DNA of 64,000 nt from JAGVSR01 sp963742405. GTDB taxonomy: Bacteria > Pseudomonadota > Alphaproteobacteria > Rhizobiales > Hyphomicrobiaceae. The notes below the pieces were generated by a model, which saw only the letters and a program-made list of their open reading frames with translations, was not told the DNA's origin and ran no database searches. The stretch lies in assembly GCA_963742405.1 (NCBI GenBank), contig CAVUMB010000007.1:372001-436000 (forward strand), read 5' to 3'. Every line of letters starts with the position of its first letter. Positions within the stretch are counted from its first letter, which is position 1. The position numbers and the translations under genes were made by a program. Shown in pieces: positions 1 to 8,875 of this stretch.

Positions 1-785
1 ACTTCGACTACCACGTCAAGTGTCTCGTTCTCACCGCCCCGGCGATTGCCGCGAATTGGCGCGGCCGTTGCAGCATCAAGGCCCGTTGCAAGGCGCACAT
101 AACGCTCGGTCGGGCAAATCAGGTTTGCCGGGTCGAACCCCACCCAGCCAAGCCCGTCCACCCAGGCTTCCGCCCACGCATGATGTGCATCAGACGGTTC
201 GGGCGTGCCGGAAAGAAAATAGCCGTTGACGTAGCGGGCCGGGATACCGATCACCCGCGCACCGGCGATGAAGATGTGCGCGTAGTCCTGGCACACGCCC
301 CGGCCATCGGCCAGGGCCTCTGCCGCGCTGGTGTGCGAGTGCGTGCTGCCGACTTCGAAGGCAACCTCATCGCGCACGGCGTGCATCAACCGGTGCAACT
401 TATCGAGCGTGCACCCGGCTTTGCATTTAGCGGCAATGTCGCGGATAGAATCGTCTGGTGCTGTTCGTGGGGTCTCCCGCAGGAACACCCGCAGCGGCGT
501 TGGCTCCGACAGGCCTTTCGCCACCCCGATGCGGTCTTCCGTATCGACAATGCCGCTGGCTTCGATGGTAATGCAGTCATGCTCGTCCTGCAGCGCCGTC
601 AGATGCACGACGTTGCCAAATCCATCTTGAAAGCGCGCCGCCTTTTCGATGCCGGGAGCATTCACCTGCCAAGACAAAACCTTCTGGCCATCGAAACTGG
701 GCGGGGTCAGTCGTAGACTTTCGATCGCATACCGCGCCAATGTTTCGTAGCGGTAGGTCGTCGTATGTTTGACGCTCAACAGCAT
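1..785 (-). CDS. transglutaminase-like family protein, 3' end cut by window edge
   Basis: The minus strand reads as one open frame of about 261 codons from an ATG at 785 to the left edge without a stop. The N-terminal part is the beta-rich domain usual for bacterial transglutaminase-like proteins. The catalytic core is clear: Cys165 in GVCQDYAH, His202 in HHAWAEAW and Asp218 in GWVGFDPAN form a papain-like triad. Family members are about 270-290 residues, so only a short C-terminal tail is missing. The ATG lies 7 bp after the stop of the alpha-E gene, so the two are probably cotranscribed. Together with the upstream ATP-grasp gene they form a widespread conserved trio of unknown function; a role in making or processing a peptide-like product has been proposed for such clusters. 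The substrate cannot be read from the sequence. Confidence 0.88.
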   Translation of the reverse strand, partial: MLLSVKHTTTYRYETLARYAIESLRLTPPSFDGQKVLSWQVNAPGIEKAARFQDGFGNVVHLTALQDEHDCITIEASGIVDTEDRIGVAKGLSEPTPLRVFLRETPRTAPDDSIRDIAAKCKAGCTLDKLHRLMHAVRDEVAFEVGSTHSHTSAAEALADGRGVCQDYAHIFIAGARVIGIPARYVNGYFLSGTPEPSDAHHAWAEAWVDGLGWVGFDPANLICPTERYVRLATGLDAATAAPIRGNRRGGENETLDVVVE

Positions 786-792
786 GACAGCC

Positions 793-1740
793 TCAACCGT
801 TGAAGTGATAGGCCTCGGAGATCTCCCGGCCAAGTCGGTTGTTGCGGCCAAGGAAATCGGTCAGGAATTCGTGCAGCCCCGACTGGAATATGGTGTCGAT
901 GTCACCTTTTTCCAGCATCGACAGCGTTTCGCGCGCCGTCGGTACGCAATTGTCGGTCTGTCCGTAGAACTTTTTCAGGCCGGCAACAGCTTGGTCGATC
1001 TCGATATAGCTGGCCGTCAGAGAGCGCGGCATCTCGGCGTTGAGGATCAGATAGTCGGCTATGTTCCACGGCTTGTAAGCCTGCCGGTAGACCCAGCGAT
1101 AGCTCCGGTGGGCTGAAACCGACCGCAGGATCGATGCCCACTGAAGATTGTCGACGCTGGACCCGATCATCTCATAGCTGGGCAACAGTACGAAGTACTT
1201 GACGTCGAGGATGCGCGCCGTGTTGTCGCCGCGTTCGAGGAACGTTCCGAGTTGGCTGAAGTAGAACGTATCGTTGCGTAAAATGGTGTTGAGCAGAGCG
1301 CCGCGATAGGTCGCCGAACGCTCTTTGATCCAATCGAGCAGGGCCGGCAGCCGGTCGGAAGTCACGTCACGTGGATTGATGGCTTGAAAATCGATCCAGG
1401 CCCCGTTGAGGCTTTCCCACATTTCGCGTGTCAGTGCGGTTCTCTGGGCCCGTGCGTTGCGTCGCGCAACGGAAAAGCAAGTTCTGACGCTCGACGGGTT
1501 GTCGGCATCAAACAGCAGATAATCGATCACGTTCGTTGTTGTCGGTGTTTCGTGTTTGGCAAGAAAGCCGCTCTCGCAGCCCGCGCTTTGCAGCGTCGAA
1601 CGCCACTCCTCGTTGTAGCCCTCACCTTCGCGCGGGAGGAGCGCGATGCGGTAGCCGACTTCGATGAGACGCGCCATGTTCTCTGCGCGCTCGAGATAGC
1701 GCGAGAGCCAGAATAGATCGTTTGCCGTGCGGCCAAGCAT
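793..1740 (-). CDS. alpha-E domain-containing protein (DUF403)
   Basis: This 315-residue protein begins MLGRTANDLFWLSRYLERAE, the typical start of the alpha-E (DUF403) family, a helical domain of unknown biochemistry. The length is normal. It sits between the ATP-grasp gene (47 bp upstream) and the transglutaminase gene (7 bp downstream), the usual order for this family. Alpha-E proteins occur almost only next to circularly permuted ATP-grasp and transglutaminase genes, so a shared pathway is likely, but no activity can be assigned from sequence. Confidence 0.9.
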   Translation of the reverse strand: MLGRTANDLFWLSRYLERAENMARLIEVGYRIALLPREGEGYNEEWRSTLQSAGCESGFLAKHETPTTTNVIDYLLFDADNPSSVRTCFSVARRNARAQRTALTREMWESLNGAWIDFQAINPRDVTSDRLPALLDWIKERSATYRGALLNTILRNDTFYFSQLGTFLERGDNTARILDVKYFVLLPSYEMIGSSVDNLQWASILRSVSAHRSYRWVYRQAYKPWNIADYLILNAEMPRSLTASYIEIDQAVAGLKKFYGQTDNCVPTARETLSMLEKGDIDTIFQSGLHEFLTDFLGRNNRLGREISEAYHFNG

Positions 1741-1787
1741 GAAATTGAACCAGAGTTCGTGTTGTCGTCAGAGCGCCTATTTTTTCT

Positions 1788-3203
1788 TCAGTCTTGTAAG
1801 ATCCAGGTATCTTTCGTTCCCCCGCCCTGGCTGGAGTTGACGACAAGTGAGCCCTCTCTGAGAGCCACGCGCGTCAAGCCGCCGGGCACGAGCCGCACCC
1901 GGTCGCCGACAAGAACGAATGGACGCAAATCGAGATGCCGTGGTGCCAGGCCGCCGTCCACCAACGTCGGGCAGGTCGACAAGGCAAGCGTCGGCTGCGC
2001 AATGTAGTTGTGCGGCCGGGCCTTCAACTTCTCGCGAAATGCCTCGATCTCTTTTTTCGATGCCGTCGGTCCCACCAGCATGCCGTAGCCGCCCGAGCCG
2101 TGGACTTCCTTCACGACGAGTTCCTCCAGATGCTCCAGCACGTACGCCAGATCGCCGGCGTTGCGGCAGTTGCGGGTCGGCACGTTGTTCAAGATCGGCG
2201 GCGATCCGGTGTAGAATTTCACAATCTCTGGAATGTAGCTGTAGATCGCTTTGTCGTCCGCGATTCCGGCACCCGGCGCATTGACGATAGTTACCCGGCC
2301 AGAGCGGTAGACGTCAAAGAGCCCCGGCACGCCGAGCAGCGAGGTTGGATCGAACACGAGGGGATCGAGAAAATCGTCGTCGATGCGGCGATACAAAACG
2401 TCGACTTGATGCAACCCCTGCGTCGTCTTCATGTACAGCGCCCCGTCGACGACAACGAGGTCCTGTCCCTCTACGAGTTCCACACCCATCTGATCGGCGA
2501 GGAACGAATGTTCATAGTAGGCGCTGTTGTAGAGTCCGGGCGTCAACAGTGCGATATTCGGATCGCGGTCGAGATTTTTATCGGCGACGCTCTCCAACGT
2601 TTTGAGAAGATTATCGGGATAGGTCTCGATCGGTGCGACGCGGTTCTTTGCGAAGAGATCGGGGAACATGTGCATCATCGTCTCCCGGTTCTCCAGCATG
2701 TAGGAGACGCCGGACGGCGTGCGCGTGTTGTCTTCCAAAACGTAGAATTCGTTCGGCCCCGTTCGGACGATGTCGATGCCCAGGATATGGGAGTAAACCC
2801 CCAGCGGCGGATCAACTCCGATCATCTCTGGAACGAAGGCGCTGTTCTGGACGACGAGCTCTTCCGGAATCCGCCCGGCTCTCAGGATCTCCTGCCGGTG
2901 GTAGATGTCGTACATGAAGGCGTTCAGCGCCTTCACGCGCTGTTCGATCCCGGCCGCGAGCCGCCGCCATTCGGACGCGGAAATGATGCGCGGGATGATG
3001 TCGAACGGGATCAGCCGCTCGGCGGCCTCCCCGTCGCCGTAAACGGCAAACGTGATGCCGGTCCGGCGAAACAAGGCCTCGGCCTCACTTCGCTTCTTCT
3101 TCAGGTCGTCGATTTTCTGGGTTTCTAGCCACTCGGCCACGGCTCGGTAGGGCTCACGCACACCACCGCCAAAGCCATTCATCTCGTCGAAGGCTTTCGA
3201 CAC
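1788..3203 (-). CDS. circularly permuted type 2 ATP-grasp protein
   Basis: This 471-residue protein matches the circularly permuted ATP-grasp type 2 family (DUF404/DUF407). Recognisable segments are LIPFDIIPRIISASEW (about 64-79), YVLEDNTRTPSGVSYMLENR (154-173) with acidic and Asn residues suited to Mg-ATP, and a glycine-rich loop VKEVHGSGGYGM (364-375). The C-terminus carries LRPFVLVG followed by VVNSSQGGGTKDTW. ATP-grasp enzymes join a carboxylate to an amine through an acyl phosphate; here the partners are unknown. It is the first gene of the trio with alpha-E and transglutaminase proteins. Related clusters in other bacteria can also include the proteasome-like peptidase Anbu, which is not visible here, but the cluster may continue past the left edge. 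Confidence 0.9.
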   Translation of the reverse strand: MSKAFDEMNGFGGGVREPYRAVAEWLETQKIDDLKKKRSEAEALFRRTGITFAVYGDGEAAERLIPFDIIPRIISASEWRRLAAGIEQRVKALNAFMYDIYHRQEILRAGRIPEELVVQNSAFVPEMIGVDPPLGVYSHILGIDIVRTGPNEFYVLEDNTRTPSGVSYMLENRETMMHMFPDLFAKNRVAPIETYPDNLLKTLESVADKNLDRDPNIALLTPGLYNSAYYEHSFLADQMGVELVEGQDLVVVDGALYMKTTQGLHQVDVLYRRIDDDFLDPLVFDPTSLLGVPGLFDVYRSGRVTIVNAPGAGIADDKAIYSYIPEIVKFYTGSPPILNNVPTRNCRNAGDLAYVLEHLEELVVKEVHGSGGYGMLVGPTASKKEIEAFREKLKARPHNYIAQPTLALSTCPTLVDGGLAPRHLDLRPFVLVGDRVRLVPGGLTRVALREGSLVVNSSQGGGTKDTWILQD

Positions 3204-3504
3204 GTCAGACGTTCCCCCAGGTCATACATTGTTGCTGACGATAAGCGCAAAGAGCGGGCCAACTAAAAAACTTCAATTTTTCAGTAAGTTGCTTGGAGAG
3301 ATGACAGTTTTTGGCAGCTTGAAAGGCGGTCTTTGCCTGTATTTTAATCATACGCTCTACATTCGGCAGCTTACGGGATCGAATGCTCAAACAATAGCCG
3401 CGCGACCAAGAACGCTGTTCCCGACCCTGCCATCTTTGCCCGTGATACTCGCAAATATGGTCGGCGTCGCGGGCGATGCCACGGTCGATGACGGATAGGG
3501 GAGC
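3204..3504. other. divergent intergenic region
   Basis: About 300 bp separate the divergent ATP-grasp and hydrolase genes. The first half is AT-richer than its surroundings (around 3255-3370) and probably holds promoters for both directions. I see no convincing small gene, palindrome or RNA. Confidence 0.4.
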
Positions 3505-5562
3505 ATGACGCGCGGCTTGGGGGACGGGTGTCCGGATGCGTCAGAGGGCCCCGCGGCGGCAGGGGCCGAGCGTGTTGGCGTGATCGTCATTCACGGGGTG
3601 GGCGAAACCGAGGCCGGCTGGATCAACGACAGTCTGCTGCCCCGTCTGGCCCAGCACGAGGGTCATCCGGAATTCGAAGCCCATAGCGAGGTCTATGATC
3701 TTCCAGACCGCGGACGCAATCGCCCAGGACTTCGCTTCAAAGCCTATGTCCGTCGGGGTCGAACGTCTGCGGGCGAACCGTTGGCCCTGATGGAGATGAC
3801 GTGGGCCGACCTTTCGCGCTTCGGGACTGGCTCGTTGGCGAATTGGCTGATGTTGCTGAAATTGTTTTACGAGGCCCCCCAGGTTCTCGGGGAATGTTTC
3901 TTCGATAAGACCCGCAATGGTTTTGCGACAGTCATCGAAAGTCTCGTCGGTGTCGCGAATTGGATACTGCGCTGGCCGATTACCGGCTTGAACATCGTGG
4001 CTTTGGTTTGCGCCGTCGTACTTCTGATGCGCCAGAAGTTACTTGATATGCCCGATCTGCAATCGCTCATGCCGGTTGCGCTGCCTACCGTCATGATCTG
4101 TTTGCTGCTGCTCCTCGCCGCCATATCGCTATGGTTCGCCCGATGGCGCGTCTATCGCGACATCGCCTTGACCGATATCGGCATGTCGACGCTGATGTTT
4201 TCACTTCTGTCGGCGGCCGCCATTCTCGCCACGCAAAACTTGATCTCCGCCGATATTTTGGCAAACCCAGCCGTTTACCTCATGGCTGCGGGCGTGACGA
4301 TCTTCGGCTTTTGGCTCATCTGGAATTACGCGATTTTTCTTGCCATTCTAGTTCTGACCGCTCTCGCCATTCAGCAATGGATCGGCGGACGCAACGTGAC
4401 GCGCATTCCCGTCATTCGGCCAGCCGCCGCAGTCAGTCTGAGCGTCGCTCAGGGCGTCATCTACAAAATCGCAATCGCGTTGCTGTGGATCTTCATTTTT
4501 GTCACGCTGGATTTCAACGAACGAACCCAAACGGCCTGCCAGCACGACCCGATGCAGGCCTGCAGTTACTTGGCCGAAGTCCAAAAGAACCTCGTCGGCA
4601 TTGTCGTTTTTAACCTAATCATGGTCTCGATCCTCGCCGTCACGTTCTTCCTTATCGCCATAACGAGATCATTCCTGCGTGTTCCTGCCCGCCGCACGAG
4701 GTCGCTGGCGTCCTTCTGGATGCCGCGCATGATCGTGAATCCGTTTGCGATCCTCGTCCTACTGGGCGGCACGCTGTTTAATTTGGTCATCTTCTACTGG
4801 CGTGACTACATCCCGGTCGATTTCTACCGCCAGATCGACGTGCGCCTCTTGCCCTGGCAGGAGGTCGTCAAGGTGATGGTCGGCGGCGGATCGGCGCTGT
4901 CTGTCGCATTCTATGCGTTTCGTGCGTTGCAGCACGCAGCCAGTGGCATCCTCCACATTGGCCGCGACATCGTCGATCACCAGTTCACACCGCGTTTCTC
5001 GTTGTCGCGCTATCTGCTGCCGCGGCCCGCTCATAAAGAGCTGGCACATCCGCGCCGCGCCCGTATCGAGGCCCGCCTCGATGTTTTGCTGAAGGAGATC
5101 GTTGAGCGAGAGCAATTCGACCGGCTGGTGTTCATCGCGCACTCTCAAGGCAGCGTGATCTTGCATGACTATCTGTCTGGCAGCCAAGACGAACAAGTTC
5201 TGTCGCGAGCGCGCCGGATTGATGTGTTGACGCTCGGCTCCCCGCTTTCGCACCTTTACCAGTTCTACTTTGCCAAGTACGAGGCGCGCAGCGCCCAGCC
5301 TGCCGCTCTCAATCCACGGCTCACGTCATGGATCAATCTGTGGCGGGTCGACGATCCAATCGGAAATCGCATCGAATTGTTCGACGGGACGTTCGTGCGC
5401 AACGCGCCGCTGCGTCCGGGTGGCCACGTTGACTACTGGAAAGATCCAGAGGTCATCCGCGCAATCATCGATTTGATCGACGGACGCCCGGTCGCGACGG
5501 TACGCTCCGAAGCCGACGCGGTTACGCAACCCGCACGGACACCGCTTGTCGTTGGCGCCTAG
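3505..5562 (+). CDS. multi-pass membrane protein with split alpha/beta-hydrolase (lipase-like) domain
   Basis: This 685-residue protein is not a family I can name. Its ends look like an alpha/beta hydrolase: GVIVIHGVGE near residues 25-34 resembles the first strand and oxyanion HG, Ser548 sits in a nucleophile elbow (FIAHSQGSVI, 543-552), Asp616 or 617 in WRVDDPIG and His641 in GGHVDYW could complete the triad. Between the first strand and the nucleophile lie about eight hydrophobic segments (roughly 160-178, 190-212, 228-247, 255-290, 308-336, 362-386, 408-431, 455-472), so the hydrolase fold would be interrupted by a membrane domain. A role at the membrane, for example on lipids, is inference. 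The gene stands alone and is convergent with fhs. Confidence 0.7.
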   Translation: MTRGLGDGCPDASEGPAAAGAERVGVIVIHGVGETEAGWINDSLLPRLAQHEGHPEFEAHSEVYDLPDRGRNRPGLRFKAYVRRGRTSAGEPLALMEMTWADLSRFGTGSLANWLMLLKLFYEAPQVLGECFFDKTRNGFATVIESLVGVANWILRWPITGLNIVALVCAVVLLMRQKLLDMPDLQSLMPVALPTVMICLLLLLAAISLWFARWRVYRDIALTDIGMSTLMFSLLSAAAILATQNLISADILANPAVYLMAAGVTIFGFWLIWNYAIFLAILVLTALAIQQWIGGRNVTRIPVIRPAAAVSLSVAQGVIYKIAIALLWIFIFVTLDFNERTQTACQHDPMQACSYLAEVQKNLVGIVVFNLIMVSILAVTFFLIAITRSFLRVPARRTRSLASFWMPRMIVNPFAILVLLGGTLFNLVIFYWRDYIPVDFYRQIDVRLLPWQEVVKVMVGGGSALSVAFYAFRALQHAASGILHIGRDIVDHQFTPRFSLSRYLLPRPAHKELAHPRRARIEARLDVLLKEIVEREQFDRLVFIAHSQGSVILHDYLSGSQDEQVLSRARRIDVLTLGSPLSHLYQFYFAKYEARSAQPAALNPRLTSWINLWRVDDPIGNRIELFDGTFVRNAPLRPGGHVDYWKDPEVIRAIIDLIDGRPVATVRSEADAVTQPARTPLVVGA

Positions 5563-5631
5563 ACATCAGAATGTCGAACGGGCGCTGGAAATCTCCGGCG
5601 CCCGCTGCACGTCAGCTGTGCAAATTGAAGA

Positions 5632-7308
5632 TTAAAACAGTCCTTCAATCTGACCTTGATCATTGAGCCGGATCGTGTCGGCGGAGGGAACCTTCGGCAA
5701 TCCAGGCATGGTCATGACGTCGCCGGTGATAACGACGATGAACTCAGCGCCTGCCGATAGCCGCAATTCGCGCACCGGCACGATATGTCCCGTGGGCGCA
5801 CCGCGTTTGTTCGGATCGGTCGAGAACGAGTACTGTGTCTTGGCCATGCACACCGGCAGATGGCCAAAGCCCATCGCTTCCAGTTCCTTGAAGCGGGTTT
5901 CGACGGATGAATCGCACGAGATATCTCCGGCGCGGTAGATCTCGGTGGCAATAGCTTTCACCTTGTCCCGCAATGGGAGTTCGTCTGCATACAGCGTCTT
6001 GAAGCTGGATTTGCCGCTGTCGCAGATGCCGGCGACGTGCTGCGCAAGTGCCTCCGTGCCCTTGCCGCCGTCGGCCCAATGGGTGCACAGGAACGCCCGC
6101 GTCCCCATGCTTTCGGCGGCCTTCATGACCTCCTGGATCTCGGCTTCCGTGTCGGTGATGAAGCGATTGACCGCCACGACTGCAGGAACGCCGAACTTGG
6201 CCACGTTCTCGATGTGCCGCTTCAGGTTCTCGCAACCCTTGGCGACGGCGGCGACGTTCTCGGTTTTCAAGTCTTCCTTCTTCACGCCCCCATGCATCTT
6301 GAGCGCGCGAACAGTCGCGACGATCACCGCTGCCGACGGAGCAAGTCCGGCCTTGCGGCACTTGATGTCGAAGAACTTCTCAGCGCCGAGGTCAGCCCCG
6401 AATCCCGCTTCCGTCACGACGTAGTCGGCAAGCTTGAGTGCCGTCTTTGTGGCCAACACCGAATTGCAGCCGTGTGCGATGTTGGCGAACGGGCCGCCGT
6501 GAATGAATACTGGGTTGTTTTCGAGTGTCTGCACCAGGTTCGGCATCAGCGCGTCCTTGAGCAGCACGGTCATCGCACCGTCGGCCTTCACGTCCCGCGC
6601 ACGGATCGGCTTCTTGTCCCGCGTGTAAGCAACAATGATGTTGCCAAGCCGCTTTTCAAGGTCCTTGAGATCACTCGACAGGCAAAGAATGGCCATGACT
6701 TCAGATGCGACAGTGATGTCGAAACCGTCTTCGCGCGGAAATCCATTCGAGACGCCGCCCAGAGAATTGACGATGGACCGCAACGCCCGGTCGTTCATGT
6801 CGAGCACGCGCCGCCATTCAACGCGGCGGCTGTCGATGCCGAGGCTATTGCCCCAGTAGATGTGGTTGTCGATGAGCGCGGAAAGCAGGTTGTGTGCGCT
6901 GGTGATGGCGTGGAAGTCACCCGTGAAATGCAGGTTGATATCTTCCATCGGCACGACTTGCGCATAGCCACCGCCGGCGGCGCCGCCCTTGACGCCGAAG
7001 CACGGCCCGAGCGAGGGCTCGCGCAGCGCCATGATCGCCTTTTTTCCAATCCGATTGAGTCCATCGCCGAGGCCGACTGTTGTCGTGGTCTTGCCTTCGC
7101 CCGCAGGCGTCGGGTTGATCGCCGTCACGAGGATCAGTTTCCCATCCGGCCGGCCCTTGAGACTGTCGATGAAATCCGCGGTGACCTTGGCTTTGGTCGG
7201 GCCGTACTGCAGCAGCGCGTCGGATGGGATGCCGACCTTTGCGGCCACCTCCGTGATCGGCTTCATGGAAGCTTCGCGGGCAATCTCGATATCGGTCTTT
7301 ACAGTCAC
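5632..7308 (-). CDS. fhs: formate--tetrahydrofolate ligase
   Basis: This 558-residue cytoplasmic enzyme makes 10-formyl-tetrahydrofolate from formate, THF and ATP. The length is right for the family. The signature ATP-binding loop TPAGEGKTTT is at residues 67-76, followed by VGLGDGL and LREPSLGPCFGVKGGAAGGG. The start is a GTG at 7308, with GAGG about nine bases upstream. In C1-using alphaproteobacteria this enzyme links formate to the serine cycle and biosynthesis, which fits the Calvin-cycle genes nearby. It is transcribed alone as far as can be seen. A 7-bp inverted repeat (CGGGCGC/GCGCCCG, 5579-5604) lies just past its stop, but without a T-tract. Confidence 0.97.
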   Translation of the reverse strand: MTVKTDIEIAREASMKPITEVAAKVGIPSDALLQYGPTKAKVTADFIDSLKGRPDGKLILVTAINPTPAGEGKTTTTVGLGDGLNRIGKKAIMALREPSLGPCFGVKGGAAGGGYAQVVPMEDINLHFTGDFHAITSAHNLLSALIDNHIYWGNSLGIDSRRVEWRRVLDMNDRALRSIVNSLGGVSNGFPREDGFDITVASEVMAILCLSSDLKDLEKRLGNIIVAYTRDKKPIRARDVKADGAMTVLLKDALMPNLVQTLENNPVFIHGGPFANIAHGCNSVLATKTALKLADYVVTEAGFGADLGAEKFFDIKCRKAGLAPSAAVIVATVRALKMHGGVKKEDLKTENVAAVAKGCENLKRHIENVAKFGVPAVVAVNRFITDTEAEIQEVMKAAESMGTRAFLCTHWADGGKGTEALAQHVAGICDSGKSSFKTLYADELPLRDKVKAIATEIYRAGDISCDSSVETRFKELEAMGFGHLPVCMAKTQYSFSTDPNKRGAPTGHIVPVRELRLSAGAEFIVVITGDVMTMPGLPKVPSADTIRLNDQGQIEGLF

Positions 7309-7495
7309 GGCGTATCCCTCGGATGGAGTTTCTTATGCGAGTTGGATCAACGGAATTGCGCTTGCCAGGTCGTTCCGGCGGAGCCGCAGGGGGGTGCGGC
7401 GTTCGGCGGCGAATATGTCGGCTAAAGTCGAGATCGCCAAGCTTGATGTTGTCCCCGCCCCGGTTATTGCGGTGCGGCTTTGGTTCGCACATGCG

Positions 7496-7525
7496 AAGGC
7501 CCGTCGCAGGGGTGCAACGGGCCTT
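7496..7525 (-). terminator. inverted repeat downstream of the type I secretion operon
   Basis: AAGGCCCGT and ACGGGCCTT form a perfect 9-bp stem around a 12-base loop, 34 bp past the hlyD-like stop codon. No clear T-tract follows in either direction, so intrinsic termination is only possible. It could instead stabilise the transcript end. Confidence 0.3.
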
Positions 7526-7558
7526 AAATGAGCGGCTTCTGTCGGCGAAGCGAGGCGC

Positions 7559-8875
7559 TCAGCGTTCGCGGAAAGCCCGATTGATCTGATCGGCCATCGG
7601 CTTCACCAGATAGGACAGCGCCGTTCGCTCCTGCGTGGTGATATGGACCTCGACCGGAATGCCAGGTTGCAGCTTGTTTGGGCCCAGTTTTGCCAATTCG
7701 ACCTCCGGAATGGAGATCCGTGCGGTGAAGAACGTCTCGCCCGTGGTGGGATCGCGGGTCAGGTCGGGCGAAATGCTGACGACATGGCCGCCGATCTGCG
7801 GCGTCGTCTGCTGGTTAAAGGCACTAAACCGCAGCCGTGCATCCATGCCCGGCCGGACCTGATCGATGTCCCGCGGGGAAATCCGCAATTCGACGAACAG
7901 CCGGTCGTTCTGCGGCACGATGAGCATGATCTGCTCGCCCGGCTCGATAACGCCGCCGATGGTAAATGCGTTGAGCTGGTGCACCATGCCGCTCTGCGGT
8001 GCGCGGATCTCGACGCGGCGCAGCTGATCTTCCGCGGCAATTTTGCGCTCGGACAATTCCGCAATCTTGGTCTGCGCCTCGCGCAAGTCATTGACCACCT
8101 CGGTGCGCATGTCTTGGTCGAGACGGGCCATTTGCAGCGTAACCTCGGTCTTGCGCCCGCTCGCCTGCGCCAATGATGCCTCGTATTGACCCAGTTCACC
8201 CTCAAGCCGTGCTTTCTCGCGCTTTAGCGAAGCGACCTTGGTCGTGGTGACGAGCTGCTTGGCCTCCAAGCTCGCCAAACCCTCGAGTTCGTCGGCAATA
8301 AGTTTGATTTCGCGGCTTTTGGCCTGAATCTGCGCGCTGACGCCTTCCGCCTCCTTGATCAGCTGCCCCGCGCGCTCATTGAGCTGCGCCAGCTGGCCTT
8401 GCTTGGCCTCGCGGCGTGAGGCAAAGAGGCTGCGCTCGCCACCGATGATTTCGGTGACGTCGGGGTGTGCGGCTCGGCGAGCGAGATCGTCCGGGACTTT
8501 GATTTGGTCGGCGCCGTCGCGTTCCGCCTTGAGCCGCGCTTCGCGCATCAGAAGCTGATCGAGTTGCTTGGCGATCACCTGTTCGTTGGTGCGTGTCAGG
8601 GTTTCGTCGAGTCGAAGCAGTAGATCACCCGCCGCCACGGTCGAACCGTTTTTCACCAGGATCTCGCCAACGACGCCTCCAGTCGGATGCTGGACTTTCT
8701 TGACGTTGCTCTCGACGACGATAAGGCCGGGACCCACAACCGCGCCGGCGATATTTGTGGTCGCCGCCCACACGCCGATGCCGCCGACGATGAAGAACAC
8801 CACGGCAAGTCCGCAGGCCAGATAGGTCTTCACGCTGGCATCGACTTCGATGCTGGTGCGATGGGCTGGTTTCAC
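7559..8875 (-). CDS. HlyD-family type I secretion periplasmic adaptor
   Basis: This 438-residue membrane fusion protein would link the inner-membrane ABC exporter to an outer-membrane TolC-like channel. A single membrane anchor (YLACGLAVVFFIVGGIGVWA, about 19-38) follows a short cytoplasmic N-terminus. Next come a lipoyl half-motif (PTGGVVGEILVKNGSTVAAGD), a long coiled-coil hairpin (about 130-290) and the returning half with RAPQSGMVHQL. Its ATG overlaps the stop of the exporter gene by 4 bp (ATGA), so the two are translationally coupled. Length and architecture match PrtE/HlyD-type adaptors. No TolC homologue is in the window. Confidence 0.93.
   Translation of the reverse strand: MKPAHRTSIEVDASVKTYLACGLAVVFFIVGGIGVWAATTNIAGAVVGPGLIVVESNVKKVQHPTGGVVGEILVKNGSTVAAGDLLLRLDETLTRTNEQVIAKQLDQLLMREARLKAERDGADQIKVPDDLARRAAHPDVTEIIGGERSLFASRREAKQGQLAQLNERAGQLIKEAEGVSAQIQAKSREIKLIADELEGLASLEAKQLVTTTKVASLKREKARLEGELGQYEASLAQASGRKTEVTLQMARLDQDMRTEVVNDLREAQTKIAELSERKIAAEDQLRRVEIRAPQSGMVHQLNAFTIGGVIEPGEQIMLIVPQNDRLFVELRISPRDIDQVRPGMDARLRFSAFNQQTTPQIGGHVVSISPDLTRDPTTGETFFTARISIPEVELAKLGPNKLQPGIPVEVHITTQERTALSYLVKPMADQINRAFRER

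Noticed and set aside
1935..3128. 397-codon plus-strand open frame opposite the ATP-grasp gene
   Set aside because: It is the antisense shadow of a gene with clear family motifs; the translation has no recognisable domain.
6037..7425. 462-codon open frame opposite fhs
   Set aside because: Shadow of fhs in GC-rich DNA; rich in Arg, Asp, His and Val without motifs.
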